A stretch of DNA of 64,000 bases from Deltaproteobacteria bacterium (GTDB taxonomy: Bacteria; Myxococcota_A; Polyangia; Nannocystales; Nannocystaceae), in the NCBI GenBank assembly GCA_016709225.1, contig JADJEE010000001.1, positions 1,240,001-1,304,000 of the forward strand, written 5' to 3'. The position numbers and the translations under genes are program-made. The notes under the pieces were generated by a model. The model was not told the DNA's origin. It saw nothing but the letters and a program-made list of their open reading frames with translations, and did not search any database. Positions 8,640 through 16,590 of this stretch are shown here, one piece after another. Numbering within the stretch: position 1 is the stretch's first letter; the number at the start of each line of letters is the position of its first letter.

Positions 8640-10132
8640 TCGTCCGTCGGCTCGCGCGGCGCGTCGTCGGGCGGTGACGCGTCGTCGTTGCTCGGCGACG
8701 CGTCGGCGTGTTCTTTCCCGGCGGCCGCGTGGGTGCGCGCGGCCTCGGACCGCGCGGCCTGGAGGCGTGCGAGCGCGGCGGCCTCCCAGCCCTGAGCGCC
8801 GACGCGCGCGAAGCTGGTCGCGCCGGTGCGGCGCAGCGCCTCGGGCAAGTGGCTGTCGTGCTCGCGGTCGAGGCCGCCGGCGAGATCGTGGGGATAGCGA
8901 TAGCCCGCGCCGTAGCCCGCGGCCTTCATCATCGCCGTCACGGCGTTGCGCACGTCCATCGGCACCGCCAGTGCGCCCGAGCGTTGCACCTCCTTGCGCG
9001 CGGCCGCGTAGCTGGCGAGCGCGGCGTTGCTCTTGGGCGCGAGCGACAGGTACAGCGTTGCCTGCGTGAGGTGCAGCGATGCCTCCGGCAGGCCGACCAG
9101 GTGGGTCGCCGCAGCCGCGGCCTGGGCCAGCACCAGCGCCTGGGGGTCGGCATTGCCGACATCCTCGGCGGCGAAGATCACGATGCGTCGTGCGACGAAC
9201 ATCGGATCCTCGCCGGCCTCGAGCATGCGCACCAGCCAGTAGACCGCCGCGTCGGCATCGCTGGCGCGCATCGACTTGATGAACGCCGACACCACGTTGT
9301 AGTGCTCTTCGCCGGCCTTGTCGTAGCGCAGCGCGCGACGGCCGAGCGCCGCACCGATGTGCTCGGCGGTCAGCGCGGTGGCGCCGTCGGGCATCAGGTC
9401 GACGATGGTCTCGAGGTCCGACAGCGCGCGGCGACCGTCGCCCTGGGCACCCGCCGCGAGCGCGCGCAGCAGATCGTCGTCGGCCGTCAGCGCGCGGGCC
9501 CCGAGCCCACGCACGGGATCCTCGAGCGCGCGTCGCAGCAGCGCGCGCACGTCCTCGATGCCCAGTGGCTGCAGCGCGAACACGCGGGCGCGGCTGAGCA
9601 GCGCGGAGTTCACCTCGAAGCTGGGGTTCTCGGTGGTCGCGCCGACCAGGCGGCATACGCCGGCCTCGACGTGGGGGAGCAGCGCGTCCTGCTGGCCGCG
9701 GCCCCAGCGATGGATCTCATCGATGAAGAGCAGCGTCGGGATCGCGGCCGCGGTTGCATGACGTCGGCGGGTCTTCGCGCGCTCGATGACCTCGCGCAGA
9801 TCCTTCACGCCGGCGGCGGTGGCCGATAGCGTCTCGAACGCGGCCTCGCCGTGGCGCGCGAGCAGCCGCGCGAGCGTGGTCTTGCCGGTGCCGGGCGGGC
9901 CCCAGAGGATCATGCTCGGTACGCGGCCGGTCTCGATCGCACGTCGCAGTGGACGGCCGGGTCCGAGCAGGTGGGACTGCCCCACGAACTCGTCGAGTGT
10001 CCGCGGGCGCATGCGCTCGGCGAGCGGCGCGAACGCATCGCGCGCGCCTTGGTCGGGGTCGGTGGAGCCCGACGCAGGCGCGCCCACATCGTCGGCGCGA
10101 TCGAAGAGCTCGGGGGCGTCACGGCGTGCCAT
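8636..10132 (-). CDS. rarA: Replication-associated recombination protein A (AAA+ ATPase)
   Basis: A 498-residue member of the RarA/MgsA/WRNIP1 family, acting at stalled replication forks. Visible in order: [25 protein letters not shown] near residue 42, Walker [10 protein letters not shown] (about 78-86), Walker [32 protein letters not shown] (sensor 1 and box VII), then the C-terminal tetramerisation domain beginning [20 protein letters not shown] and containing [15 protein letters not shown] and YRYPHDL. A low-complexity Asp/Ala/Pro tail of about 40 residues is added at the C-terminus. The start lies only 18 bases from a divergent lipoprotein gene. Confidence 0.95.
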   Translation of the reverse strand: MARRDAPELFDRADDVGAPASGSTDPDQGARDAFAPLAERMRPRTLDEFVGQSHLLGPGRPLRRAIETGRVPSMILWGPPGTGKTTLARLLARHGEAAFETLSATAAGVKDLREVIERAKTRRRHATAAAIPTLLFIDEIHRWGRGQQDALLPHVEAGVCRLVGATTENPSFEVNSALLSRARVFALQPLGIEDVRALLRRALEDPVRGLGARALTADDDLLRALAAGAQGDGRRALSDLETIVDLMPDGATALTAEHIGAALGRRALRYDKAGEEHYNVVSAFIKSMRASDADAAVYWLVRMLEAGEDPMFVARRIVIFAAEDVGNADPQALVLAQAAAAATHLVGLPEASLHLTQATLYLSLAPKSNAALASYAAARKEVQRSGALAVPMDVRNAVTAMMKAAGYGAGYRYPHDLAGGLDREHDSHLPEALRRTGATSFARVGAQGWEAAALARLQAARSEAARTHAAAGKEHADASPSNDDASPPDDAPREPTDD

Positions 10133-10150
10133 GCGTGCTAGCCTTCGTGC

Positions 10151-10996
10151 GTGCGAATCGCACGGCCTTGGGGCGGCGGCGGGGCGAGTCTACGCCGAAG
10201 CTGGCGGCGGGCCCACGCCCCGTTCGTCGTCGCACTCGCGTCGGTGGCGGCGTGCGGCAGCCCCAACGCGCGGGTGATGGAGAAGGACGAGGTCCAGCGG
10301 ATGGAGCCCGCCGAGCACGCTGGCGAGCCGTCGGAGGCCGAGAAGATCCGGGCGCTGATCGACGAGGTCCGCAAGGTCGATGCGGTGTTCGTCCGCGGCG
10401 AGGAGACCTTCGACGGCGCGACCATGGCCGACGAGCTCGAGCACCGGGTCACGCGGCTGACGTTCGCCACCGCGCGGCAGTTCGTCGATGCGGTCGCCGC
10501 GATCGACCGCAGCAAGGCCGAGCCGCTGCGGGTGCGGCTCACCGACGGCACCGTGCTCGAGGCGCGCGACTGGTACCTCGCGGCATTGGACGAGATGGAA
10601 GGTGCGACCCGGGCACCGCGCGCGACCGGCCCGGCACGGCACGATCCCAACGCACCCGTGACGCTGGGCATCCTCGACGCGCTGACGATCGTCGAGCGCA
10701 GCCGCGAGACCTTCGTCGCGCCGGCCCGCAAGCTGCCGAGCGGCAAGACCAAGGGCAAGCGCAGGGAGTACACCGCGCCCGACTTCGCCGAGATGCTGCG
10801 CAAGAAGTGGGAGTTCCTCGGCGCCGACGTCCGCGATCTCGAGACTTTCATCGACGAGATCGCGACCGATGCGTTCTCCACGATGGAGCCCTATCGCGTG
10901 CTGCACGAGGACGGCAGCGAAGAGGAGTTCCGCGGCTGGCTGCTCGCGCAGCTCGACGCACGGCGGGCCGCGCTGGCCAAGGGCGGTGCGCCGTGA
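10151..10996 (+). CDS. Lipoprotein with two DUF5329-like modules
   Basis: GTG start; 281 residues. The N-terminus has an Arg-rich stretch, a hydrophobic core and lipobox SVAAC at residue 35. Residues 65-150 (EKIRALIDEVRK, FVRGEETFDG, ATARQFVDAVAAIDR, PLRVRLTDGT) and residues 173-272 (LDALTIVERS, YTAPDFAEMLRKKW, LETFIDEIATD, EPYRVLHEDG, WLLAQL) follow the same order of motifs and resemble DUF5329 (E. coli YfeK type). The protein therefore looks like an internal duplication, with the second copy closer to the family. Function of DUF5329 is unknown. The stop overlaps the DUF423 gene by GTGA. Confidence 0.65.
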   Translation: MRIARPWGGGGASLRRSWRRAHAPFVVALASVAACGSPNARVMEKDEVQRMEPAEHAGEPSEAEKIRALIDEVRKVDAVFVRGEETFDGATMADELEHRVTRLTFATARQFVDAVAAIDRSKAEPLRVRLTDGTVLEARDWYLAALDEMEGATRAPRATGPARHDPNAPVTLGILDALTIVERSRETFVAPARKLPSGKTKGKRREYTAPDFAEMLRKKWEFLGADVRDLETFIDEIATDAFSTMEPYRVLHEDGSEEEFRGWLLAQLDARRAALAKGGAP

Positions 10997-11424
10997 GCTC
11001 GCCCGTGCGCGCGGCGCTGCTCGTCGGTGGTGTGGCCGGCTTCGTGGGCGTGGCCGCGGGGGCCATGGGGGCCCACGCGTTGTCGGGCCGCATCGACGCG
11101 CAGGCGCTGGGCTGGTGGCGCACCGCGGCCGACTACGCCCAGCTCCACGCGGTGGTGCTGGTTGCGATCGGGCTGTCACGCGCGCGCGCGCGGGCGCTGC
11201 GGGTCGCGGTGCCGGCGTTCGCCGCCGGCATCGCGATCTTCTCGGGCACGCTGATGGCGATGGCCCTGGGCGCACCGCGGTGGTTCGGCGCGATCACGCC
11301 GCTGGGCGGGCTGTGCCTGATGGCCGGCTGGTTGGCGCTCGCCGCCGCCGCCGTGGCCTCGCGCGAGCTTGCCGAGCCGGCGCCCGAGCGTGGGCCCGAC
11401 GACGCACGGCGCGGCCCAAGCTGA
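10993..11424 (+). CDS. DUF423 family small membrane protein
   Basis: A 143-residue integral membrane protein with four hydrophobic segments. The N-terminal GGVAGFVGVAAGAMGAHAL, the middle WWRTAADYAQLHAVVLVAIGL and the later FSGTLMAMALGAPRWFGAITPLGGLCLMAGWLAL are the standard landmarks of DUF423 (YgdD/YwdK). The family has no settled function. The frame is open well upstream, but GTG 10993 overlaps the preceding stop as GTGA and gives the exact family N-terminus, so it is the chosen start. Confidence 0.85.
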   Translation: MSSPVRAALLVGGVAGFVGVAAGAMGAHALSGRIDAQALGWWRTAADYAQLHAVVLVAIGLSRARARALRVAVPAFAAGIAIFSGTLMAMALGAPRWFGAITPLGGLCLMAGWLALAAAAVASRELAEPAPERGPDDARRGPS

Positions 11425-11473
11425 CGCTGGCCGTCAACGCGGCGGCCGCCGCCGTCGATGCCGCGAGCACGCC

Positions 11474-11947
11474 ATGACGCCCTTCGAGCAAGCGTTCCTC
11501 TCGGCGGTGCTGCGCTATGTCTCCTTGGTGCACGCGCCCCACGACGCCGGGCGTGACGAGCTCACCGGGCTGCGGGTCTTGCTCGAGCAGAGCAACGCTG
11601 CGCCCGACGAGCGGCGTCGCCATCGACGCATGCTCGTCGATCTCGCTGCGATCACCCGCGACGCCGACATGCAGGCGCCGGCGCGTGTGCTCGACATCGG
11701 AGCCGGCGGGCTGCGGCTGCGCAACGATGGCCGCCTGCCGCTGCGCACCGGCGATCGCGTGGTCGTGAGCCTCACGTCCGAGCGCTCGTCGCTGCGGATC
11801 GATCTGCCGGTCGAGGTCGTGCGCCGGACCGGCGCCGACGAGGTCGGGGTGCGCTTCTGCGGCCCGCCGCTGTCGCTGCAGCGCTCACTGCAGGCCGCCG
11901 ACGGCGGCGGGCGGCACGGCACCGGTCGCATGGGCGCCGTCGGCTGA
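11474..11947 (+). CDS. PilZ-domain protein
   Basis: A 157-residue protein. The first 60 residues are helical (FEQAFLSAVLRYVSL; ERRRHRRMLVDLAAIT), and the remainder looks like a PilZ beta barrel: ARVLDIGAGGLRLRNDGRLPLRTGDRVVVSL, then LPVEVVRRTGADEVGVRF. The DxxxxG motif (DIGAGG) is present; an RxxxR-type motif may be supplied by the RRRHRR stretch but is not correctly placed, so c-di-GMP binding is uncertain. ATG 11474 was preferred over a start 105 bases further up because composition is less coding-like there. A cytosolic signalling role is inferred from the fold. Confidence 0.6.
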   Translation: MTPFEQAFLSAVLRYVSLVHAPHDAGRDELTGLRVLLEQSNAAPDERRRHRRMLVDLAAITRDADMQAPARVLDIGAGGLRLRNDGRLPLRTGDRVVVSLTSERSSLRIDLPVEVVRRTGADEVGVRFCGPPLSLQRSLQAADGGGRHGTGRMGAVG

Positions 11948-11997
11948 GGCGGCGCTCGGCCGCACACGTCAGGCCGACGCGGCGCCCGCAGGGTCCG

Positions 11998-12744
11998 CTA
12001 ACCGGTCGCGCGCGGCGGCTCGAGCCACGCCGCGGCGAAGCCATCGAGCAGCGCGGCGCGGGCGAGTCGTCGCACCGAGCCGGGATCGTCGCTGCCCTCG
12101 AGCTCGCCCCACAGCGCGCGCGCACCGGCCTCGTCGCCGCGCGCGACCAGCTCCACCACACCGAGCAGCAGCAGCTCGTGGGCACGGGGAAAGCGGGCCA
12201 GCACGCGCCTTGCGGCGAGCAGCATCTGCGGCGCCGACATGCGCGACAGCCTCGCCACGAAGCCCTCGCGCGCGAGTTCGGCGTCGGCCTCGAATCGCCA
12301 CGGTCGCACGTGCCCGACGACCCACTTCGCCGGCGGCTCCCACGGCTTGCGCTCGCGCGTGCGCTCGGGGCCGTCGCCGATCTCGTCGGTGGTCAGCTCG
12401 ACGAGCTGGGGATCGATCGCCCGCAGCATGTGCAGGCCGATGCCGCAGCCGGGCACGATCGGCTCGACCATGAACAGGTCGTGGCGACAGCGGGCCGCGA
12501 GCTCGACCAGCGCCGCGCGGGCGTCGACACACGCGGTCACGCCGTCCCCGATCCACACCGCACACGCGACGCCGTCGGCCTCGACCTGCAAGCGCGGGTG
12601 ATCGCCCTCGCCTGCGTGACGACCGATGCGCGCCGCGGGATCGCGGGTCACGTGCAAGCTGGTCGGTGCGACCCGTGCGATCGCCAGCAGCACGGACTCG
12701 ACGACCGGCCACGGCAACGGCGAGGGATGGATCGGCTCGGACAC
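11998..12744 (-). CDS. Hypothetical protein, 248 aa
   Basis: I do not recognise a family. The protein starts at GTG 12744 (MSEPIHPSPL...), has no signal peptide or membrane segment, and falls into an N-terminal part with mixed strands (LQVEADGVACAVWIG, CRHDLFMVEPIVPGCGIGLHML) and a C-terminal helical part rich in Ala/Arg/Leu with repeat-like spacing (PQMLLAARRVLARFPRAHELLLLGVVELVARGDEAGARALW), which may be a single TPR-like pair. The open frame continues far upstream with non-coding composition. It lies 101 bases downstream of the metzincin-like gene's end region, in the same direction. Confidence 0.6.
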   Translation of the reverse strand: MSEPIHPSPLPWPVVESVLLAIARVAPTSLHVTRDPAARIGRHAGEGDHPRLQVEADGVACAVWIGDGVTACVDARAALVELAARCRHDLFMVEPIVPGCGIGLHMLRAIDPQLVELTTDEIGDGPERTRERKPWEPPAKWVVGHVRPWRFEADAELAREGFVARLSRMSAPQMLLAARRVLARFPRAHELLLLGVVELVARGDEAGARALWGELEGSDDPGSVRRLARAALLDGFAAAWLEPPRATG

Positions 12745-12845
12745 CTCTGGTGCCTTCGTGCGGTCCCGTGCGACCGCTGTCGACCCACCGCCGCGGCCCG
12801 TTGTCGGCCAGCTCCGCGTCCGCGCAGCACCGACCGCCCTGTGCT

Positions 12846-14354
12846 TTAGCGACGACGGCGTCGGCGGGCGGCCAGCAACAGCGGCAGACCCCACGCAGCG
12901 GACGCAGCCGGCGAGGACGTCGGCCCGCACGCGCAGCCGGTGCCCTCCGGGTTGCCGCCGGTCGCGTCGAGTGTGTCGGAGCCGGCATCCGTGCCGCCGT
13001 CGGTGTCGGTCCCTTCGCCGGCCTCGGCGCTGCCGCCCTCGGCGGTGCCCTCCCCGGTGCCCGCGCTGGCGGTGCCGCCGGTGGTGTCGGCGCTGCCTCC
13101 GGTGGTGGTGCTGCCCTCGACGACCTCGATCGTGATGACGCGACTGTCGTAGTTGCCGTACGCGTCCATCACCTCGAACTGGAAGCTGTAGGTGCCGACC
13201 GGGGCCTGGGCGAAGTTGGCGAAGTCCCAGGCCACGGTGTTCGGATCGGTGCCAGGCGTGAGGTCGATGTCCTGCGTGCACACGTGGTTGGTGCAGCGCG
13301 TGTACTCGTCGACGCCCTCGGGCAGGCCCTCGAGCCAGGTCCACTTGGCGGCGAGGAAGTTCGAGTCCTCTTCGACGGTGGCGGTGATGAGCACCGAGTC
13401 GAGCGTGCCGAGTACGGCGCCGTCGGCCGGCGTGGTGCTGGTGATCACCGGCGCGACGGTGTCGGCCACCCGCGGACCGAACACGCCCATGAGCTCCTGG
13501 TAGCTGTTCTGCTGCTCGCCGCCGCCCGCCTCGCAGTAGATCTCGTGGATGTAGCCACACTGCGTGACGCCCGATCCGGTCGCGTGGCTGATGTCGTTGC
13601 AGGTGTCGACGTAGGTCTTGAAGCCGCCGTTGTTGAACGGATACATCAAGTCGGTCTGATCGTCGGTGTGCTCGAGGCCCCAGTTGTGCGAGGTCTCCTG
13701 CGCGGCAACCTCGGCCACCCCGCCGCAGCTCTCGGGGAACGACAGCGAGACGTGGTTGCGCTTGAGGCCGTCGCACGCGACGTTGGCCACGCCGCACACG
13801 CCAGCACCCTGGTTCGACGCGCCGCCGATCACCGCCATCGTGTACGGCAGCCAGTCGGGCGGACGGTTCGAGGTCATCACGATGTTGAAGGGCTCGTAGT
13901 AGTTCTGCAGCTCCTGGAACATCGACGCCTGCGCGCTGCCGTTGCCGTAGGGCGGGAACTCGGTGACGCTGTCGACCAGCGGCGTGCAGTTGAGCGCTGC
14001 GTTGGCGGTGTCCGTGTTGCCGCACGTCGGCGACAGCGTCACGCCGGTCATCGCCACGTACAGCACGCCGGGCGTGGGGTCGTACGACATCGCGTGCAGC
14101 GGCGCGCGACCCAACGCCGCGAGGGTGTCGGCGCCGAGCCCATCGGGGGTGAAGACCATGTCGCCCTCTCGCGTGGTCGGCAACGCTGCGAGCTGCTCGC
14201 TCGTGATGCCGTAGAGCCGCTCGTGCAGCGGTCGCGACAGCTCGTCGTCGGCGTGCCGCGCCCACGGGGCGTCAGGGGCGATCGGGGCCCCCGCGGCGAA
14301 GGCCGTGGCGGGCAGGACGGCGAGGCACAGCGTCACGAAAATGGTTCGTCGCAT
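12846..14354 (-). CDS. Secreted metzincin-like protein with MYXO-CTERM-type tail
   Basis: A 502-residue exported protein: signal peptide (residues 1-20), a domain with several Cys pairs, then at 219-229 QETSHNWGLEH, the metzincin pattern HExxHxxGxxH with the first His replaced by Gln. LMYP at 236-239 looks like the Met-turn. Residues 310-410 resemble an immunoglobulin-like cell-surface domain (APVITSTTPADGAVL ... VGTYSFQFEVMDAYGNYD). A Thr/Gly/Ser/Glu linker leads to a Cys-containing short motif, a hydrophobic stretch and six Arg, the layout of a MYXO-CTERM anchor. ATG 14354 was chosen for the signal peptide. Whether it still binds zinc is open. Confidence 0.75.
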   Translation of the reverse strand: MRRTIFVTLCLAVLPATAFAAGAPIAPDAPWARHADDELSRPLHERLYGITSEQLAALPTTREGDMVFTPDGLGADTLAALGRAPLHAMSYDPTPGVLYVAMTGVTLSPTCGNTDTANAALNCTPLVDSVTEFPPYGNGSAQASMFQELQNYYEPFNIVMTSNRPPDWLPYTMAVIGGASNQGAGVCGVANVACDGLKRNHVSLSFPESCGGVAEVAAQETSHNWGLEHTDDQTDLMYPFNNGGFKTYVDTCNDISHATGSGVTQCGYIHEIYCEAGGGEQQNSYQELMGVFGPRVADTVAPVITSTTPADGAVLGTLDSVLITATVEEDSNFLAAKWTWLEGLPEGVDEYTRCTNHVCTQDIDLTPGTDPNTVAWDFANFAQAPVGTYSFQFEVMDAYGNYDSRVITIEVVEGSTTTGGSADTTGGTASAGTGEGTAEGGSAEAGEGTDTDGGTDAGSDTLDATGGNPEGTGCACGPTSSPAASAAWGLPLLLAARRRRRR

Positions 14355-14430
14355 CGAGGGCTCCAAGGGCGGCGGGGAACGCTCGCGCAGGCTAGCGATA
14401 CCCACCACAAACGTCTAGTCGCAGATTCCT

Positions 14431-14451
14431 GTCGCGTCATCCCGACGCGAC
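14431..14451. other. Perfect 8-bp inverted repeat
   Basis: GTCGCGTC and GACGCGAC form a perfect 8-bp stem with a 5-base loop (ATCCC). It lies between the yqgE stop and the start of the metzincin-like gene, about 77 bases before that start. There is no T run after either arm, so it is not a standard intrinsic terminator; it could be an operator or an RNA hairpin downstream of yqgE. Confidence 0.4.
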
Positions 14452-14486
14452 GAGGTGATCCACCCCGCACACTTGCGCCAGCGAGG

Positions 14487-15146
14487 TTAGGCGGATCCGA
14501 CGCGACCGCCGAGCAGGCCCGACACCCGCCCGGGGTCGATGCCGATCGCCCGCAACGCCGCTTCCCACATCTGATCGGGCGGCGTCTCGAACAACCACCG
14601 CGACGACAGCGGCGCATCGCCGCCGATCGGCACCGGCAACCAGCTGCCCTGGGCGCACTCGGCCTCGAGCTGCTGTGGCGCCCAGCCGGCGTAGCCGAGC
14701 AGGAACATCACGCGCGAGTCGCCGGCGCCGGTGTCCTGGTGGCCGGCATCCACCACGTGCTCGAGCGAGGTCGTCAGCCACAGCTCGGGCATGAGCGCCT
14801 GCGCAGCGGGATCCCAGTGCGCGTCGTCGTGCAGGATCCAGCCCCGCGAGGGCGACACCGGCCCGCCGATGCGCACGCGTGCCCGCGTGGGTCCGCACCA
14901 GCGCAGGCCCAGGCCCGGCACGACGTCGGCGATGTGGTTGCGACCGAGGTGGTTCACGACCAGCCCGAGCGCGCCCTCGTCGTCGTGGTCGAGCATCAGC
15001 ACCACCGCGCGGCGGAAGTTCGGATCCACCAGCTGCGGCACGGCGCAGAGCACATGGCGGACGAGGCTCTCGGGGTGGGCGGACAAAGCGGCTCTTCGCC
15101 TCGCGGGCTGCAACCGCAGTATGGCCGGGACGCGGCCGCCGTGCAT
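14487..15146 (-). CDS. yqgE: YqgE/AlgH family (UPF0301) protein
   Basis: A 219-residue soluble protein of the UPF0301 family. Family landmarks are VRHVLCAVPQLVDPNFRRAVVLMLDHDDEGALGLVVNHL near the start, RIGGPVSPSRGWILHDD, VMFLLGYAGWAPQQLEAECAQGSWLPVP and WEAALRAIGIDP near the end. AlgH/YqgE proteins are widespread and linked to regulation in Pseudomonas, but the biochemical role is not settled. ATG 15146 leaves about 28 residues before the usual family N-terminus, so a GTG at the VRHVL position is an alternative. It lies 67 bases downstream of an OmpA-type lipoprotein gene. Confidence 0.85.
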   Translation of the reverse strand: MHGGRVPAILRLQPARRRAALSAHPESLVRHVLCAVPQLVDPNFRRAVVLMLDHDDEGALGLVVNHLGRNHIADVVPGLGLRWCGPTRARVRIGGPVSPSRGWILHDDAHWDPAAQALMPELWLTTSLEHVVDAGHQDTGAGDSRVMFLLGYAGWAPQQLEAECAQGSWLPVPIGGDAPLSSRWLFETPPDQMWEAALRAIGIDPGRVSGLLGGRVGSA

Positions 15147-15213
15147 CTCGATGCGCCGCGTCGCCGCGCGAGTTCCATCGCCGCGCGGCGGGGCGCATCG
15201 CCCGCGTGCGCCG

Positions 15214-15765
15214 TTACGGCGTCGCCGGCCCGACGGTGGCGCCGTCGTCGACCTCGATGACGCGCAGCTCGACGCGGCGGTTGGCCTCGCGGCCCTGCGC
15301 GGTGTCGTTGTCGGCGACGGGCTGGGTCGCACCGAAGCCCTCGGCGTCGAGCATGCCCTCGGCGACCCCGTGCGCGACCAAGTACGCCCGCACCGCGCGT
15401 GCGCGTCGGGCGGACAGATCGAGGTTGTGGTCGGCGTTGCCATCGGCGCTGGCGTGGCCCTCGACACGGATGCGGCGGATCTGCGGGTGGGCCTGGATCT
15501 CACCGACGGCCTCGTCGAGCACCGCGTGGGAGACCTCGAGGATGCGATCGGAGTTCTTCGCGAACTGGATCTTCTCGCGCAGCTCGATCCGCGCCGGCAC
15601 CTGCACGACCGCTGGCGGCGGCGGGGCGGTGCCGACGATCGCGATCGTGGTGCCGTCGTGGAAGACCCGTGGCGCGCAGGCGCCGAGCATCGAGGAGGTC
15701 AGCGCCAGGGCGACGAGCGCCGAGCACGACCGCGGGAACGCGCGCGAGAACAGGGGATGGACCAT
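15214..15765 (-). CDS. OmpA-family (Pal-like) lipoprotein
   Basis: A 183-residue protein with a signal peptide and lipobox MLGAC (Cys about residue 29). The C-terminal domain is a peptidoglycan-binding OmpA domain: IQFAKNSDRILEVSHAVLDEAVGEI, IRVEGHASADGNADHNLDLSARRARAVRAYLVAHGV, and AEGFGATQPVADND...REANRRVEL. The Asp and Arg that contact diaminopimelate are in the NLDLSARRA region. It should tether the outer membrane to the cell wall. ATG 15765 was chosen over an upstream in-frame start because it gives the signal peptide. Confidence 0.85.
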   Translation of the reverse strand: MVHPLFSRAFPRSCSALVALALTSSMLGACAPRVFHDGTTIAIVGTAPPPPAVVQVPARIELREKIQFAKNSDRILEVSHAVLDEAVGEIQAHPQIRRIRVEGHASADGNADHNLDLSARRARAVRAYLVAHGVAEGMLDAEGFGATQPVADNDTAQGREANRRVELRVIEVDDGATVGPATP

Positions 15766-15952
15766 GGCGCGGCTGCCTTCGCAAGCGCCGTGCCCACGCC
15801 GTGACGCCAGCGGGTGCGCGGACCAACGCGTCGCCCGGCGCAACACGCCGCGGCCTGCCGATCTCGACCCGCCACCTCCGTCTGCCCCACTTGGGCAAGC
15901 GAGCACGCTTGCGAGCGCGCCGCCTGTCGTGCTACCTCCTTCGCCCCACCAC

Positions 15953-16036
15953 GCCAGAGTGGCGAAATTGGTAGACGCAGCGGACTCAAAATCCGCCGAC
16001 CGCAAGGTCATGTCGGTTCGATTCCGACCTCTGGTA
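15953..16036 (+). tRNA. tRNA-Leu (anticodon CAA)
   Basis: An 84-base class II tRNA. Acceptor stem GCCAGAG pairs with CTCTGGT (one G-U at the end); D arm GCG/CGC around AAATTGGTAGA; anticodon stem GCGGA/TCCGC with loop CTCAAAA and anticodon CAA at 15987-15989; long variable arm; T arm GTCGG/CCGAC with loop TTCGATT. The discriminator base is A (16036), as expected for leucine. The genome gives CCC, not CCA, after it, so the CCA end is added by nucleotidyltransferase. It lies between two leftward genes, 11 bases from the stop of a lipoprotein gene. Confidence 0.95.
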
Positions 16037-16047
16037 CCCGAGCACTG

Positions 16048-16557
16048 CTAGGCCCCGCCCGAGCTCGAGCCCCCGCTCGAGCCCGCGGTGCCGCCCGAGC
16101 TCGAGCCCCCGCCCGAGCTCGAGCCCCCGCCCGAGCTCGAGCCCCCGCTGCTGTCATCGTCGCTCGGCGCCTCGCAGTTGCCGCCGATGAGCCGCACGGC
16201 CCCGTGCACGCACACCAGGCCGGCGGGGCAATCGGCATCGTCGACGCATTCGACCTCGACGCAGTACTCGCCGTCGTAGAGCGAGAGGTAGCAGCCCTCC
16301 CCCGGCGGACACGGCAGCGATTCGTTGCACTCGTGGGGCACGCCGTCGTCGTCACCGGCCGTCGTGCCGACGCTCGTGGCGTCGGTGGCCGTGCGACCGT
16401 CGTCGCCCGGCGTGGTGCCGGTGGTGTTGCCGCCGCTCGTCGACGCCCCCGTGGTGGCACCACCGCTGCCATCGCTGCTGCTCGGCACGGAGGTCTCGTC
16501 GCCGCCGCACGCGAGCAGCAGCGCGACGACGACGAGCGAAGCGTTGCGCGAGCGCAT
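16048..16557 (-). CDS. Ser/Gly-repeat lipoprotein with Cys-rich module
   Basis: A 169-residue lipoprotein: signal peptide with lipobox LLLAC (Cys about 17), a Ser/Thr/Gly/Asp linker of about 55 residues, a small Cys-rich module (CNESLPCPPGEGCYLSLYDGEYC, then CVDDADCPAGLVCVHG) of the kind common in myxobacterial surface proteins, and a C-terminal run of SSSGGG repeats. The tail is encoded by an 18-bp tandem repeat, so its length may vary between strains. No enzymatic motif. Likely exposed on the outer membrane; function unknown. Confidence 0.7.
   Translation of the reverse strand: MRSRNASLVVVALLLACGGDETSVPSSSDGSGGATTGASTSGGNTTGTTPGDDGRTATDATSVGTTAGDDDGVPHECNESLPCPPGEGCYLSLYDGEYCVEVECVDDADCPAGLVCVHGAVRLIGGNCEAPSDDDSSGGSSSGGGSSSGGGSSSGGTAGSSGGSSSGGA
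16057..16146. repeat. 18-bp tandem repeat inside a lipoprotein gene
   Basis: Five consecutive 18-bp units. Units at 16057-16074, 16093-16110, 16111-16128 and 16129-16146 are identical (GCCCGAGCTCGAGCCCCC); the one at 16075-16092 is degenerate. On the coding strand each gives six residues of a Ser/Gly run. Because the unit is a multiple of three, copy-number changes keep the frame. Confidence 0.9.
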
Positions 16558-16590
16558 GGTCGCCAGTTTGGGCGCACGCGCGCGCCGAGG

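Noticed and set aside
14431..14451. Intrinsic terminator downstream of yqgE
   Set aside because: The stem is perfect but no T run follows on either strand; kept only as an inverted repeat.
15953..16036. tRNA-Leu as an insertion site for a mobile element
   Set aside because: No copy of its 3' end was noticed elsewhere in the window and both neighbours look like ordinary chromosomal genes.
16057..16146. Short regularly spaced repeats that could suggest a CRISPR array
   Set aside because: Units are 18 bp, directly adjacent without spacers, and encode a Ser/Gly tail in frame.
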